Shown: piece after piece, positions 25,371 through 33,025 of the stretch
How the letters are laid out: each line of letters starts with the position of its first letter
Numbering within the stretch: the first letter of the stretch is position 1
Program-made: the position numbers and the translations under genes
The notes under the pieces: model-generated
Told to the model about the DNA's origin: nothing
The model's database searches: none
Seen by the model: only the letters and a program-made list of their open reading frames with translations
DNA from: Streptosporangiales bacterium
GTDB lineage: Bacteria > Actinomycetota > Actinomycetes > Streptosporangiales > WHST01
NCBI GenBank assembly: GCA_009379825.1
Contig: WHTA01000024.1
Coordinates: 1 to 64,000 of the forward strand
Reading direction: 5' to 3'
DNA length: 64,000 nt

Positions 25371-26201
25371 TCACTTGATCACGCAGCCGGCGTCGACGGG
25401 CAGCGCCACTCCGGTGATGTAGCGCGCCTCGTCGGATGCCAGGAACAGCAACGCGTTGCTGATGTCGCGGGCCTCGACCCACTTGACCGGCAGCGCGTTG
25501 AGCGTCATGAACGCCTCGACGGCGTCGTCGACCGTCGGCGACTCCAGGTCGGGCCGGAAGAGCCGGTAGGTGGGCTCGTTCAGGATCATCTCGGTGCCCA
25601 CCGTCGTCGGGCAGATCGCGTTCACCCGGATCGACTTGGGCGCGAGTTCCAGCGCGAGTGTCTTCATCAGGCCGATCAGGCCATGCTTGGCGGACGTGTA
25701 GTGCGCGACGTTCGGGTGCGCCATCAGGCCCGCCGCCGAACTCGTGATGACGATCGAACCGCCGTTGTCGCCTGCGACCAGGTGCGGCGTCGCAGCCTTG
25801 CAGGCGTGCCACACCCCGGTCAGGTTGATGTCGATCATGTCCTGCCAGGTCTGCTCGGCGAGCTCGTCGGCCGGCCCCAGCGAGTTGATCCCGGCGTTCG
25901 CGGACACGATGTCCAACCGGCCGAGCTGCGCTACGCCGTCGTCGACGGCGGCCTGCAGCGCCCCGAAGTCGCGTACGTCGGCCTGGGTGGCGATGATGCG
26001 CCGGTCGAGCGCCTCGACCTCTTTCACCGTCTGTGCCAGGTCGTCTGGCGTGGACATCGCGTACGGCACCGAGTCGACCTGCGCACAGATGTCGACCGCG
26101 ATGATGTCCGCGCCCTCTTCCGCCAGCCGCACCGCATGACTACGGCCCTGCCCCCGCGCCGCCCCCGTGATGAACGCAACCTTTCCTTCTACACGCCCCA
26201 T
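25371..26201 (-). CDS. Mycofactocin-coupled SDR oxidoreductase (array copy 2)
   Basis: A 276-residue SDR. It carries TGAARGQG, the extended [21 protein letters not shown] insertion, VSANAGINSLG, serine in ITSSAAG and YTSAK. The region around residues 195-235 (TVGTEMILNEPTYRLFRPDL) differs from the paralogs, so the substrate pocket is probably different. ATG 26201 has a GAGGAGC ribosome site. It lies 12 bases from copy 1 and 26 bases from copy 3. It is presumed mycofactocin-dependent from the insertion and its operon. Confidence 0.9.
   Translation of the reverse strand: MGRVEGKVAFITGAARGQGRSHAVRLAEEGADIIAVDICAQVDSVPYAMSTPDDLAQTVKEVEALDRRIIATQADVRDFGALQAAVDDGVAQLGRLDIVSANAGINSLGPADELAEQTWQDMIDINLTGVWHACKAATPHLVAGDNGGSIVITSSAAGLMAHPNVAHYTSAKHGLIGLMKTLALELAPKSIRVNAICPTTVGTEMILNEPTYRLFRPDLESPTVDDAVEAFMTLNALPVKWVEARDISNALLFLASDEARYITGVALPVDAGCVIK
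26100..26183. repeat. 84-base patch shared with the neighbouring SDR gene (second copy)
   Basis: Counterpart of 25257-25340, offset by 843 bases. The two mismatches are a G/A within the GACTGCGG/GACTACGG step and an A/C within GAAAGC/GAACGC. The equivalent segment of copy 3 (around 26943-27016) is visibly more diverged. Confidence 0.85.
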
Positions 26202-26227
26202 TGCGTGCTCCTCTCGATGTAGTCGGG

Positions 26228-27034
26228 TCAGCGGATGGTGTTGCCGGCGTCGACGGGATGCATCACGCCGGTAACGTAGCGCGCCTCGTCGGAGGCGAGG
26301 TGCAGCACGGCGTTGCTGATGTCCCTGGGGTCGACCATCTCCACCGGGTAGGTGTTCATGAAGACCGGGCCGAGCGTCGGGCTCGACTCGATCAACGGGT
26401 TGAGGCCGCCGAGACCCTCGGCCATCGGCGTGTCCACACCCGTGGGGTGCACGGTGTTCACCCTGATGTGGTGCTCCGCGAGCTCGTTCGCCAACGACCG
26501 CGCGATGCCCACCACGCCGTGCTTCGCCGCGACGTACGGTGCGAGGAACGGCAGTCCCTTGATGCCCGCTGTCGAGCTGGTGATCACGATCGAGCCGCCG
26601 CCGGCGTCGATCAGGTGCGGGATCGCCGCGACACAGGTGTGCCAGACCCCGGTGAGGTTGATGTCCAGCGTGGACTGCCACGCCTGCGGTGTCACGGCGT
26701 CCCAGGTCTGGATGGTGCAGATCCCGGCGTTGGCCGCGACGATGTCGAGCCGGCCGAGCTGGGCGACGCCGTCGGCGACCGCCGCCTGCAACGCGTCGAG
26801 GTCCCGTACGTCTGCCTCGCTGGCGACGATCCTGCGGTCGAGCGCCTCCACATCCTTCACGGTCTCCGCCAGGTCTTCGGCCGTCGCGGTCGCGTACTTC
26901 AGTCCTGGCACCGGTTCCGAGATGTCCACTGCGATGATGTCCGCGCCTTCCTCGGCCAACCGCACCGCATGACTGCGACCCTGGCCACGGGCGGCGCCGG
27001 TCACGAATGCGACCTTGCCTTCCACACGCCCCAT
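26228..27034 (-). CDS. Mycofactocin-coupled SDR oxidoreductase (array copy 3)
   Basis: A 268-residue SDR with TGAARGQG, a slightly shorter insertion (DISEPVPGLKYATATAEDLAET), AANAGICTIQTW, ITSSTAG and YVAAK. The HPTGVDTPMAEGL segment after the catalytic lysine shows the substrate loop. The start ATG 27034 shares a 20-base leader with copy 2 (the GAGCACGCAATG context), which again suggests duplication. It is 26 bases from copy 2 and 35 bases from copy 4. A mycofactocin-dependent alcohol dehydrogenase role is inferred. Confidence 0.9.
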   Translation of the reverse strand: MGRVEGKVAFVTGAARGQGRSHAVRLAEEGADIIAVDISEPVPGLKYATATAEDLAETVKDVEALDRRIVASEADVRDLDALQAAVADGVAQLGRLDIVAANAGICTIQTWDAVTPQAWQSTLDINLTGVWHTCVAAIPHLIDAGGGSIVITSSTAGIKGLPFLAPYVAAKHGVVGIARSLANELAEHHIRVNTVHPTGVDTPMAEGLGGLNPLIESSPTLGPVFMNTYPVEMVDPRDISNAVLHLASDEARYVTGVMHPVDAGNTIR

Positions 27035-27069
27035 TGCGTGCTCCCTTCCGTCCCCCGGCTCTGGTGTGG

Positions 27070-27924
27070 TTACTCGACTGGTGCGTGGTTGAAGCCGGGC
27101 AGGACGGTGTGTCCGGCGTCGACGGGTACGGCGATGCCGGTCACCGCGGAGGCCTCGTCCGAGACCAACCACAGCGCGGCGTTGGCGATGACCTCGGGCG
27201 GCATGAAGCCGTGCCCCTTCAGGGCGTGGAAGTGCCGGCCGCCGCGTTCCAGGTCGGCACGGGTGCCGCCGGGATGGCCGGCCATCATGTCGTACGCGCC
27301 CTGCCAGTTGGTCATGCCGGTGTCGATCGCGCCAGGGCACACGGCGTTGCACCGTACGCCGTGCGGCGCGAGCTCGAGTGCGCACGTGCCCATCAGGCCG
27401 ATCACGCCGTGCTTCGCCGAGACGTAGTGCGCGTAGTTCGCGCCAGGCTCGAGGCCGTTGACCGACGACGTCATGACGATCGCACCCTTGCCGCGCTCGA
27501 TCATGTGCGGTGCCACGGCCTTCGCCGACTTCCACACACCGGTGAGGTTGACGGCGAGCATGTCGTCCCACATCTGCTCGGACATCTCCCAGAACGGTGC
27601 GAGATTGTGGATGCCGGCGTTCGCGATGAGGACGTCGATCTGCCCGAGCTCGGCGATACCTCGCGCCACCGCCTCGTCGAGCTGCTTCTGCTCCCTTACG
27701 TCGGCCTGGATGCCGAGCACGCGCCGGTCCAGCTCCTCGACCTTGGCGACCGTCTCGGCGAGGTCGTCCGGGGTGGACATCGGGTACTCCACCGTCGCGA
27801 TCTGGTCCGCGATGTCGGTGGCCACGATGTCGGCGCCCTCGCGGGCGAGCGTGAGCGCGTGCGCTCGTCCCTGTCCCCGTGCGGCCCCGGTGACCAGTGC
27901 CACCTTGCCGTCCAACCTGCCCAT
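27070..27924 (-). CDS. Mycofactocin-coupled SDR oxidoreductase (array copy 4, first in the array)
   Basis: A 284-residue SDR, the most divergent of the four. TGAARGQG is followed by GRAHALTLAREGADIVATD, the insertion [36 protein letters not shown] and YVSAK. An insertion after residue 205 (GAYDMMAGHPGGTRADLERG) makes a larger lid than in the paralogs. The C-terminus is extended (GHTVLPGFNHAPVE). ATG 27924 follows a strong GGAGG. It lies 23 bases after the first OYE gene. Confidence 0.9.
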   Translation of the reverse strand: MGRLDGKVALVTGAARGQGRAHALTLAREGADIVATDIADQIATVEYPMSTPDDLAETVAKVEELDRRVLGIQADVREQKQLDEAVARGIAELGQIDVLIANAGIHNLAPFWEMSEQMWDDMLAVNLTGVWKSAKAVAPHMIERGKGAIVMTSSVNGLEPGANYAHYVSAKHGVIGLMGTCALELAPHGVRCNAVCPGAIDTGMTNWQGAYDMMAGHPGGTRADLERGGRHFHALKGHGFMPPEVIANAALWLVSDEASAVTGIAVPVDAGHTVLPGFNHAPVE

Positions 27925-27947
27925 CGCGTACCTCCTCGTATCGCGTG

Positions 27948-29870
27948 CTAGTGGATTCCCCCTACGAGCTCGCGCTCGTCGCTGATTCGTGCTGCGCACC
28001 TGCGGCCTTCGAGTACGGCCTCGAGCGCGGTGCGTGGCGCCACACAGTCGCCGGCCCGCGTCGTGCCTGGACGGGCGAGGTAGAGCGTCTCCTCGGGCAG
28101 CCGCGGCCCGCAGTCGACGAACACCGCGCCGGGCACCGTACGCCGTTCCCCGGTCCAGACGTCCTCGACGACCACACCATCGACGACGCGCTCCACCACC
28201 CGCGCGCGCAGCTCGCGCCGCACCCCCGCGCGCTGCAGCCGGGTGTTCGCGTCGGGCAGGTCGCCGGTCAGCGACAGCAGCGTGCCGACTACCGGGTCGC
28301 CGGTGACGATGGCGACCTCCCTGCCCGCTTCTGCGAGCCACTCGGCGACACCGACACCCACAGGTCCGCCGACCGGGTCGTGCACGACGACCGGCCCGTC
28401 GGGCAGGGTCTCCGCGCCCCGTTCGAGCACGCCGAGCGCGTCGGTGCCGTCGGACACGCGTGGCCGCGACCCGGTGGCGAGCACCACGGCAGTGCCGGAC
28501 GCCGCTGCCTCGTCGAGGGTCTCGGCCGTCGCCTCGGTGTCGAGCCGGACGCCCACGCCGAGCCGCCGGCACTCCGCGGCCAGCCAGTCGGTCAGGAGCG
28601 CCAGCCTCGTACGCCCTGGACCGACCGCGGCCGCACGCAACGCGCCGCCCAGCCGCGGCGCGCGTTCGACCAGCCGCACCCGGTGCCCGGAGGACGCCGC
28701 CACGCGGGCACATTCAAGGCCCGCGGGCCCGCCGCCGACCACCAGCACGTCCCGGGCAGCGGCGTCGATGGCCCGCTCTTCTGTCTCGTGTCCGCTGCCC
28801 GGTTCCCCGATGCAGCTGACGATCGGGTTGCGCGCGTCGCGCACCTGGCACGCCTGGTTGCACAGCACGCACGGCCGCGCCTGTGCACCGCGTCCGTCGC
28901 GCAGCAACGCCACCAGCCGCGGTTCGGCGATCTGTGCCCGGGTCATCTCCACCAGGTCGGCGACGCCGTCGACGACCGCCGCCTCCGCGTCCGCGGCGTC
29001 GACCACGCTGCCCTGCAGCACCACCTGCGTACGCCCGTCCGCTGTCGCGCGCAGCTGCCGGCACAGCTCACGGTTGAACGCGGGCAGGGTGTGCGCGTCC
29101 GGGCGGTACGCCGAGGTCGAGTACGGCCCGCCACGCACGACCACGAGCAGGTCGACCAGGTCGGCGAGCGCGTCGACGTGCTCGGCCGCGTGGTCCGGTG
29201 TGATGCCCGCCCACGGCGCGAGCTCGTCGCAGCACATCCGCAGCGTGAGCACGTGCTCCGCGCCCAGCCGTTCACGTACCGCGGCGATCACCTCCCGGGT
29301 GAAGCGCAGCTTGTCCGTGCCGTACTCGTCGCCGCGCAGGTTGCTCAGCCCCGACTGGAACTGGCGCAGCAGCGAGAACGCACCGGCGTCGAGCTCGACG
29401 CCTGCGAGCCCCGCGCGCACGGCGGCCGCCGCGGCGTCGGCGAACCCGGCCACCACCTCGTCGATCTGCGGCTGCTCCATCTCCGCCGGCAGCTCACGGG
29501 TGTTGGCGTCGGGGAACCGCGACGGCGCCCACAGCACCGACTGCGAGTACGCGCTCGAACCCTGCCCACCGGCGTGCCCGAGGCCGGCGAGCACCACCGT
29601 GCCGTACGGCTCACACGCCGCGGCGATCTCGCGCCAGCCGGGCTCGCACTCGGCCGCAAGTGGCGCCCGTTCGTACGGCCAGTCGTCGGCGTGCACCGAC
29701 GCCGTCTCCGTGACGAGTACGCCGGCGCCGCCGGCCGCCCGCCGCTCGTAGTACGCCGTGTGCCGGCGCGAGAACGCCCGCCCGCTGCCCAGGTTGGTCA
29801 CGTGCGGACCGAAGACCACCCGAGACGGCGCTCGCCTACCCCCTGTCGCCACCGTCTCGGTCAGCCGCAT
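27948..29870 (-). CDS. Mycofactocin-system FadH/OYE-family flavoprotein oxidoreductase (first copy)
   Basis: A 640-residue paralog of the enzyme at 20.3-22.3 kb. The FMN barrel has RVVFGPHVTNLGSGRAFS near residue 17 and VVLAGLGHAGGQGSS, the iron-sulfur motif CVLCNQACQVRDARNPIVSC lies near residue 335, and the FAD domain has VVGGGPAGLECARVAASSG. The barrel loop that in relatives reads FLSPxxNxRTDEYGGS is altered to FQSGLSNLRGDEYGTDKLR, losing one glycine of the usual pair, so catalysis may differ. It lies 9 bases behind mftC and directly before the SDR array. Its biochemical role in mycofactocin metabolism is unknown. Confidence 0.86.
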   Translation of the reverse strand: MRLTETVATGGRRAPSRVVFGPHVTNLGSGRAFSRRHTAYYERRAAGGAGVLVTETASVHADDWPYERAPLAAECEPGWREIAAACEPYGTVVLAGLGHAGGQGSSAYSQSVLWAPSRFPDANTRELPAEMEQPQIDEVVAGFADAAAAAVRAGLAGVELDAGAFSLLRQFQSGLSNLRGDEYGTDKLRFTREVIAAVRERLGAEHVLTLRMCCDELAPWAGITPDHAAEHVDALADLVDLLVVVRGGPYSTSAYRPDAHTLPAFNRELCRQLRATADGRTQVVLQGSVVDAADAEAAVVDGVADLVEMTRAQIAEPRLVALLRDGRGAQARPCVLCNQACQVRDARNPIVSCIGEPGSGHETEERAIDAAARDVLVVGGGPAGLECARVAASSGHRVRLVERAPRLGGALRAAAVGPGRTRLALLTDWLAAECRRLGVGVRLDTEATAETLDEAAASGTAVVLATGSRPRVSDGTDALGVLERGAETLPDGPVVVHDPVGGPVGVGVAEWLAEAGREVAIVTGDPVVGTLLSLTGDLPDANTRLQRAGVRRELRARVVERVVDGVVVEDVWTGERRTVPGAVFVDCGPRLPEETLYLARPGTTRAGDCVAPRTALEAVLEGRRCAARISDERELVGGIH

Positions 29871-29879
29871 GATCGGTCC

Positions 29880-31070
29880 TCAGCGCTGCACGCCGGCCAG
29901 CGGGCTCTCGTCACAGGCCCGGTCCGGCCGCCGGCCGATCACCACGGGTACCGGCCCGGTCGGTTGCCCGCGCACCGGACCGGTGTGCGAGTGGTCGCCG
30001 GACGGCCGCGGCACGCCGGCCGGGTCGCGTGCGGACAGCGCGGACTCGCCGAAACCCTTGACGCACTCCGGGTCCGGGCCGTCGAGCGGCAGCCCGGTGA
30101 AGAACTTCGCCGCCATGCAGCCACCGCGGCAGGCGTCGTACGCCGAGCACTTGGTGCACGCGCCACCGGTCTGCGGACTGCGCAGCTCGGTGAAGAGCTC
30201 GGACTCACGCCACACGGTGGCGAAGCCGCCCTCGTCGCGCACGTTGCCGGCGAGGAACGCGTCGTGGATAGCGAACGGGCACGCGTACACGTCGCCGACC
30301 GGGTCGATCAGGCACACCACCCGGCCCGCACCGCACAGGTTGAGCCCGGGCAGTGCGTCGCCGTAACCGGCGAGGTGGAAGAACGAGTCGCCGGTGAGCA
30401 CCTGCTCGCCGTGGTCGAGCAGCCAGTCGTAGAGCTGGCGCTGCTGCTCCGCCGTCGGGTGCATGTCGTCCCAGACGTCGGCACCGCGCCCGGACGGGCG
30501 CAGCCTGGTCAGCCGCAGCTGCGCGCCGTAGCTGTCGGCGAGGGCCTTGAACTCGTCCAGCTGGCCGGCGTTCTGGCGGGTCACCACCACGGAGATCTTG
30601 AACCCGCGGAACCCGGCGGTCGCAAGGTTGTCCATCGCACGCAGCACGGTCTCGTACGAGCCGCCGCCGCGGACGGCGTCGTTCACCTCGGCGGTCGCGC
30701 CGTCCAGGCTGAGCTGCACGTCCACGTAGTCGCTGCCGGCCAGCCAGCGTGCGACGTCCGGGGTGATCTTGACGCCGTTGGTGGAGAACTTCACGCCGAC
30801 GTGGTGCGTCGTGGCGTACTCCACCAGGTGCCAGAAGTCCGGTCGCACGGTCGGCTCGCCGCCGCCGATGTTCACGTAGAACACCTGCATGCGTTCGAGC
30901 TCGTCGATCACCCGCTCGCACTCCGCGGTGGACAGCTCGCGCGGGTCGCGCCTGCCGGAGCTCGACAGGCAGTGCACGCACGCCAGGTTGCAGGCGTACG
31001 TCAGCTCCCAGGTGAGGCAGATCGGCGCGTCCAGCCCGTACTGGAACTCGTCCACCAGCCGGCCGGTCAC
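29880..31070 (-). CDS. mftC: Mycofactocin radical SAM maturase MftC
   Basis: About 396 residues. The radical SAM cluster motif is CNLACVHC near residue 23, followed by IGGGEPTVRPDFW and the C-terminal SPASM cysteines (CGAGRVVC, YACPF, CTKCSAYDACRGGC, and a final C in PECVKGFG). MftC oxidatively decarboxylates the C-terminal tyrosine of MftA and then crosslinks it to the preceding valine. GTG 31070 overlaps the MftB stop (GTGA). The proline/arginine-rich tail after residue 345 is longer than the core needs. It is the clearest marker that this locus is a mycofactocin cluster. Confidence 0.95.
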   Translation of the reverse strand: MTGRLVDEFQYGLDAPICLTWELTYACNLACVHCLSSSGRRDPRELSTAECERVIDELERMQVFYVNIGGGEPTVRPDFWHLVEYATTHHVGVKFSTNGVKITPDVARWLAGSDYVDVQLSLDGATAEVNDAVRGGGSYETVLRAMDNLATAGFRGFKISVVVTRQNAGQLDEFKALADSYGAQLRLTRLRPSGRGADVWDDMHPTAEQQRQLYDWLLDHGEQVLTGDSFFHLAGYGDALPGLNLCGAGRVVCLIDPVGDVYACPFAIHDAFLAGNVRDEGGFATVWRESELFTELRSPQTGGACTKCSAYDACRGGCMAAKFFTGLPLDGPDPECVKGFGESALSARDPAGVPRPSGDHSHTGPVRGQPTGPVPVVIGRRPDRACDESPLAGVQR

Positions 31071-31357
31071 GACTCGCTCCTCGGCTCGATCATCGTCGAC
31101 GCCGCCAGACTGGCCAGCGCCCGCTCGTACGCGGGCAGCTCCGCGGCCGGCACCCCCGCCGCGGTGCACGCGGCGCGGCCGGACGGGTGCTCGTCGAGCG
31201 CACGCACGACTCCGAGCAGCGTGCTGCTCTTCAGGAACGACAGCCGGCGGGTGCCGAAGTGGTAGAGCAGCGCGCCGAACCGTTCCGGGCGTACCGAGAC
31301 GCTGGGGTGCAGCTGGTACGGCTGGTCGAGGTCGAAGTCGGCGGTTACGGCGGCCAT
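31067..31357 (-). CDS. mftB: Mycofactocin peptide chaperone MftB
   Basis: A 96-residue RiPP-recognition (PqqD-like) protein. YQLHPSVSVRPERFGALLYHF is the typical N-terminal beta region, and LSFLKSSTLLGVVRAL the central helix. MftB binds the MftA leader and presents it to MftC. Its ATG shares one base with the mftA stop (TGATG) and its stop overlaps mftC, so the three biosynthetic genes are tightly coupled. Longer forms of this frame run into mftA and are not used. Confidence 0.93.
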   Translation of the reverse strand: MAAVTADFDLDQPYQLHPSVSVRPERFGALLYHFGTRRLSFLKSSTLLGVVRALDEHPSGRAACTAAGVPAAELPAYERALASLAASTMIEPRSES

Positions 31358-31479
31358 CAGTAGACGCCGCACATCCCGTCGATCGAGACCTCCTCGACCA
31401 ACTGATCGTCGGCGACGAGGTCCTCGTCGACTTCCAGGGCGGGCGTGCTGGGCGTAGTGAGGGTATCTTGCACGGTCAC
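31357..31479 (-). CDS. mftA: Mycofactocin precursor peptide MftA
   Basis: A 40-residue peptide starting at GTG 31479 (ribosome site GGAGG 6 bases upstream). It starts VTVQDTLTTPSTPALEVD, continues with an acidic leader, and ends IDGMCGVY, the invariant mycofactocin core: the terminal valine and tyrosine become the cofactor. TGA at 31357-31359 overlaps the mftB ATG by one base. It is small enough to be missed by length-filtered gene callers. It is the first gene of the operon, opposite mftR. Confidence 0.95.
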   Translation of the reverse strand: MTVQDTLTTPSTPALEVDEDLVADDQLVEEVSIDGMCGVY

Positions 31480-31539
31480 GGCGCACCTCCTGACGGCGAC
31501 ACACGAGCCGGCCCAGGGACGTCACCGGCCCGTGGGACT

Positions 31540-31568
31540 AAGTTATGGCACTCAGTGCCTAATGGGAA
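31540..31568 (-). promoter_or_regulatory. Candidate mftA promoter with an embedded operator
   Basis: Read on the minus strand, TTCCCA (31563-31568) and TAACTT (31540-31545) sit 17 bases apart, a plausible -35/-10 pair for mftA. The spacer contains the perfect inverted repeat GGCACT-C-AGTGCC (31547-31559 on the plus strand). A repressor on this site would block the mftA promoter and lies 70 bases before mftR, so MftR autoregulation is likely. MftR in mycobacteria responds to long-chain acyl-CoA; whether this homolog does is not shown here. Confidence 0.5.
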
Positions 31569-31628
31569 GAGATCAGGGTGGAACGATGTGGGTAGGACGG
31601 GGTCCGCAACGCCGGCGAGGAGGAGCGC

Positions 31629-32240
31629 ATGATCGAGCGCAGTGAGCCACGTGCTGCCGGCGTGCGCAGCGGCCGACCCGCGGTGACCTCGCACGCGGAG
31701 CTGGCACACGTCGCGCTCGAGCTGTTCAGCTCACGCGGCTTCGACGCGACCACGGTCGACGACATCGCCGCGGCGGCAGGCATCGGCCGCCGTACGTTCT
31801 TCCGCTACTACTCGTCGAAGAACGACGTGGTGTGGGGCGACTTCGACGCCGAGCTCGACCGGATGCGCCGCTACCTGAACGAGCGCCCGGCCGACCAGCC
31901 GCTGCTCACCGCCCTGCACGACGCGGTGCTCGACTTCAACCGGTTCCCCGACGTCGAGGCACCCTGGCACCGGCGGCGGATGCGCCTGATCCTGGAAGTA
32001 CCGACACTGCAGGCGCACTCGACGCTGCGCTACGCCGCCTGGCGCGAGGTGGTCGCGGAGTTCGTCGCACGGCGTCTCGACATCGCGAAGGACAGCATGC
32101 AGCCGCAGGCCATCGCCTACGCGTTCCTCGGTGTCTGCATCGCCGCGTACGAGCAGTGGCTCAAGGACGACGGCACGAAGCTGGAGGAACCGCTCGACAC
32201 CGCACTCACCCTGCTGGTGAGCGGCCTCAGCTGCGACTGA
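31629..32240 (+). CDS. mftR: Mycofactocin-system TetR regulator MftR
   Basis: A 203-residue TetR-family protein. The helix-turn-helix is in DATTVDDIAAAAGIGRRTFFRYY near residues 38-61, followed by SSKNDVVWGDFDAELDRMR. The family context and position, divergent from mftA with a palindrome between, identify it as MftR. The effector domain from residue 75 includes LILEVPTLQAHSTLRYAAWR. It overlaps the convergent DDAH gene by 14 bases. Confidence 0.87.
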   Translation: MIERSEPRAAGVRSGRPAVTSHAELAHVALELFSSRGFDATTVDDIAAAAGIGRRTFFRYYSSKNDVVWGDFDAELDRMRRYLNERPADQPLLTALHDAVLDFNRFPDVEAPWHRRRMRLILEVPTLQAHSTLRYAAWREVVAEFVARRLDIAKDSMQPQAIAYAFLGVCIAAYEQWLKDDGTKLEEPLDTALTLLVSGLSCD

Positions 32241-33012
32241 CCGACGGCACCAGCACCGAGAGGCAGGTAACGCAGCCTTCGAGCTTCTCGAACTCGCTGA
32301 TGTCGACAGCCACCACGTCGAACCCGAGGTCGCTGAACCACGCGGCGGAGCGCGGCGCGGACGCGGCCATCAGCAGGGCGCCGTCGCCGAGCGGCACCAC
32401 GTGACAGCCGGCCGGCTCCTCGACGTCGCGCCAGGAAGGGAACAGCCGCTGGTCGACCAGGTCCGCCAGCCCGACGACGGAGTCGTCGGGTAGCGCGGTG
32501 ACCGCGGACTTCAGGTGCAGCACCTGGCCGAGCGGCACCGGCACCACCCGCCGACCGAGTGGCGCGACGATCGCACGCAGCTGCGCGATCCCGGCACCGT
32601 TCGTACGACCGCCGCGACCGACGTAACAGGTGTCGCCGATCTGCAACACGTCACCGCCGTCGAGGGTCCCAGGCGCCTCGATCCGATGCACCTCGAGCGG
32701 CAACCCAGCCACCACGTCGGCCACCGCGGCCAGCTCGCCGCGGCGTTCCTCCGCCCCCGGCCGCGTCAGCACAGCAACGTCCCCGACGACGACCACGGCG
32801 TCCTCGACGAAGACCGAGTCGGGACACGCGGGCGCCTGCTCCACCTCACGCACCGACCAGCCAGCGCCGCCGAGCGCGGCGACGTACTCCTTGTGCTGCC
32901 GACCGGCCAACTCGACATCCACCGGCTGCCGTTCGATGTGCGTCACGATGCCGTCGGCCAAAGACCCGGCCGGCGGCCGGACCAGAGCCACCCCACGAGC
33001 GCTGTTCGTCAT
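32227..33012 (-). CDS. Dimethylarginine dimethylaminohydrolase (DDAH)-like protein
   Basis: About 261 residues of the guanidino-group-modifying superfamily. PDSVFVEDAVVV near residue 65 carries the substrate-binding acidic residues. The GTLDGGDVLQIGD stretch near residue 115 and the final EKLEGCVTCLSVLVP, with the nucleophilic cysteine, are family features; a catalytic histidine is likely in VLHLKSAVTAL. The family hydrolyses methylarginines to citrulline and methylamines. ATG 33012 was preferred to GTG 33021 since AAGG is 8 bases upstream. It lies 13 bases behind the TetR gene and is probably co-transcribed with it. Confidence 0.85.
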   Translation of the reverse strand: MTNSARGVALVRPPAGSLADGIVTHIERQPVDVELAGRQHKEYVAALGGAGWSVREVEQAPACPDSVFVEDAVVVVGDVAVLTRPGAEERRGELAAVADVVAGLPLEVHRIEAPGTLDGGDVLQIGDTCYVGRGGRTNGAGIAQLRAIVAPLGRRVVPVPLGQVLHLKSAVTALPDDSVVGLADLVDQRLFPSWRDVEEPAGCHVVPLGDGALLMAASAPRSAAWFSDLGFDVVAVDISEFEKLEGCVTCLSVLVPSVSRS

Positions 33013-33025
33013 GCCTGTCACCTTC

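Noticed and set aside
27897-31265. Long plus-strand open frame opposite the first OYE gene and mftC
   Set aside because: It is antisense to mftB, mftC and the OYE gene with clear motifs; composition is that of a shadow frame.
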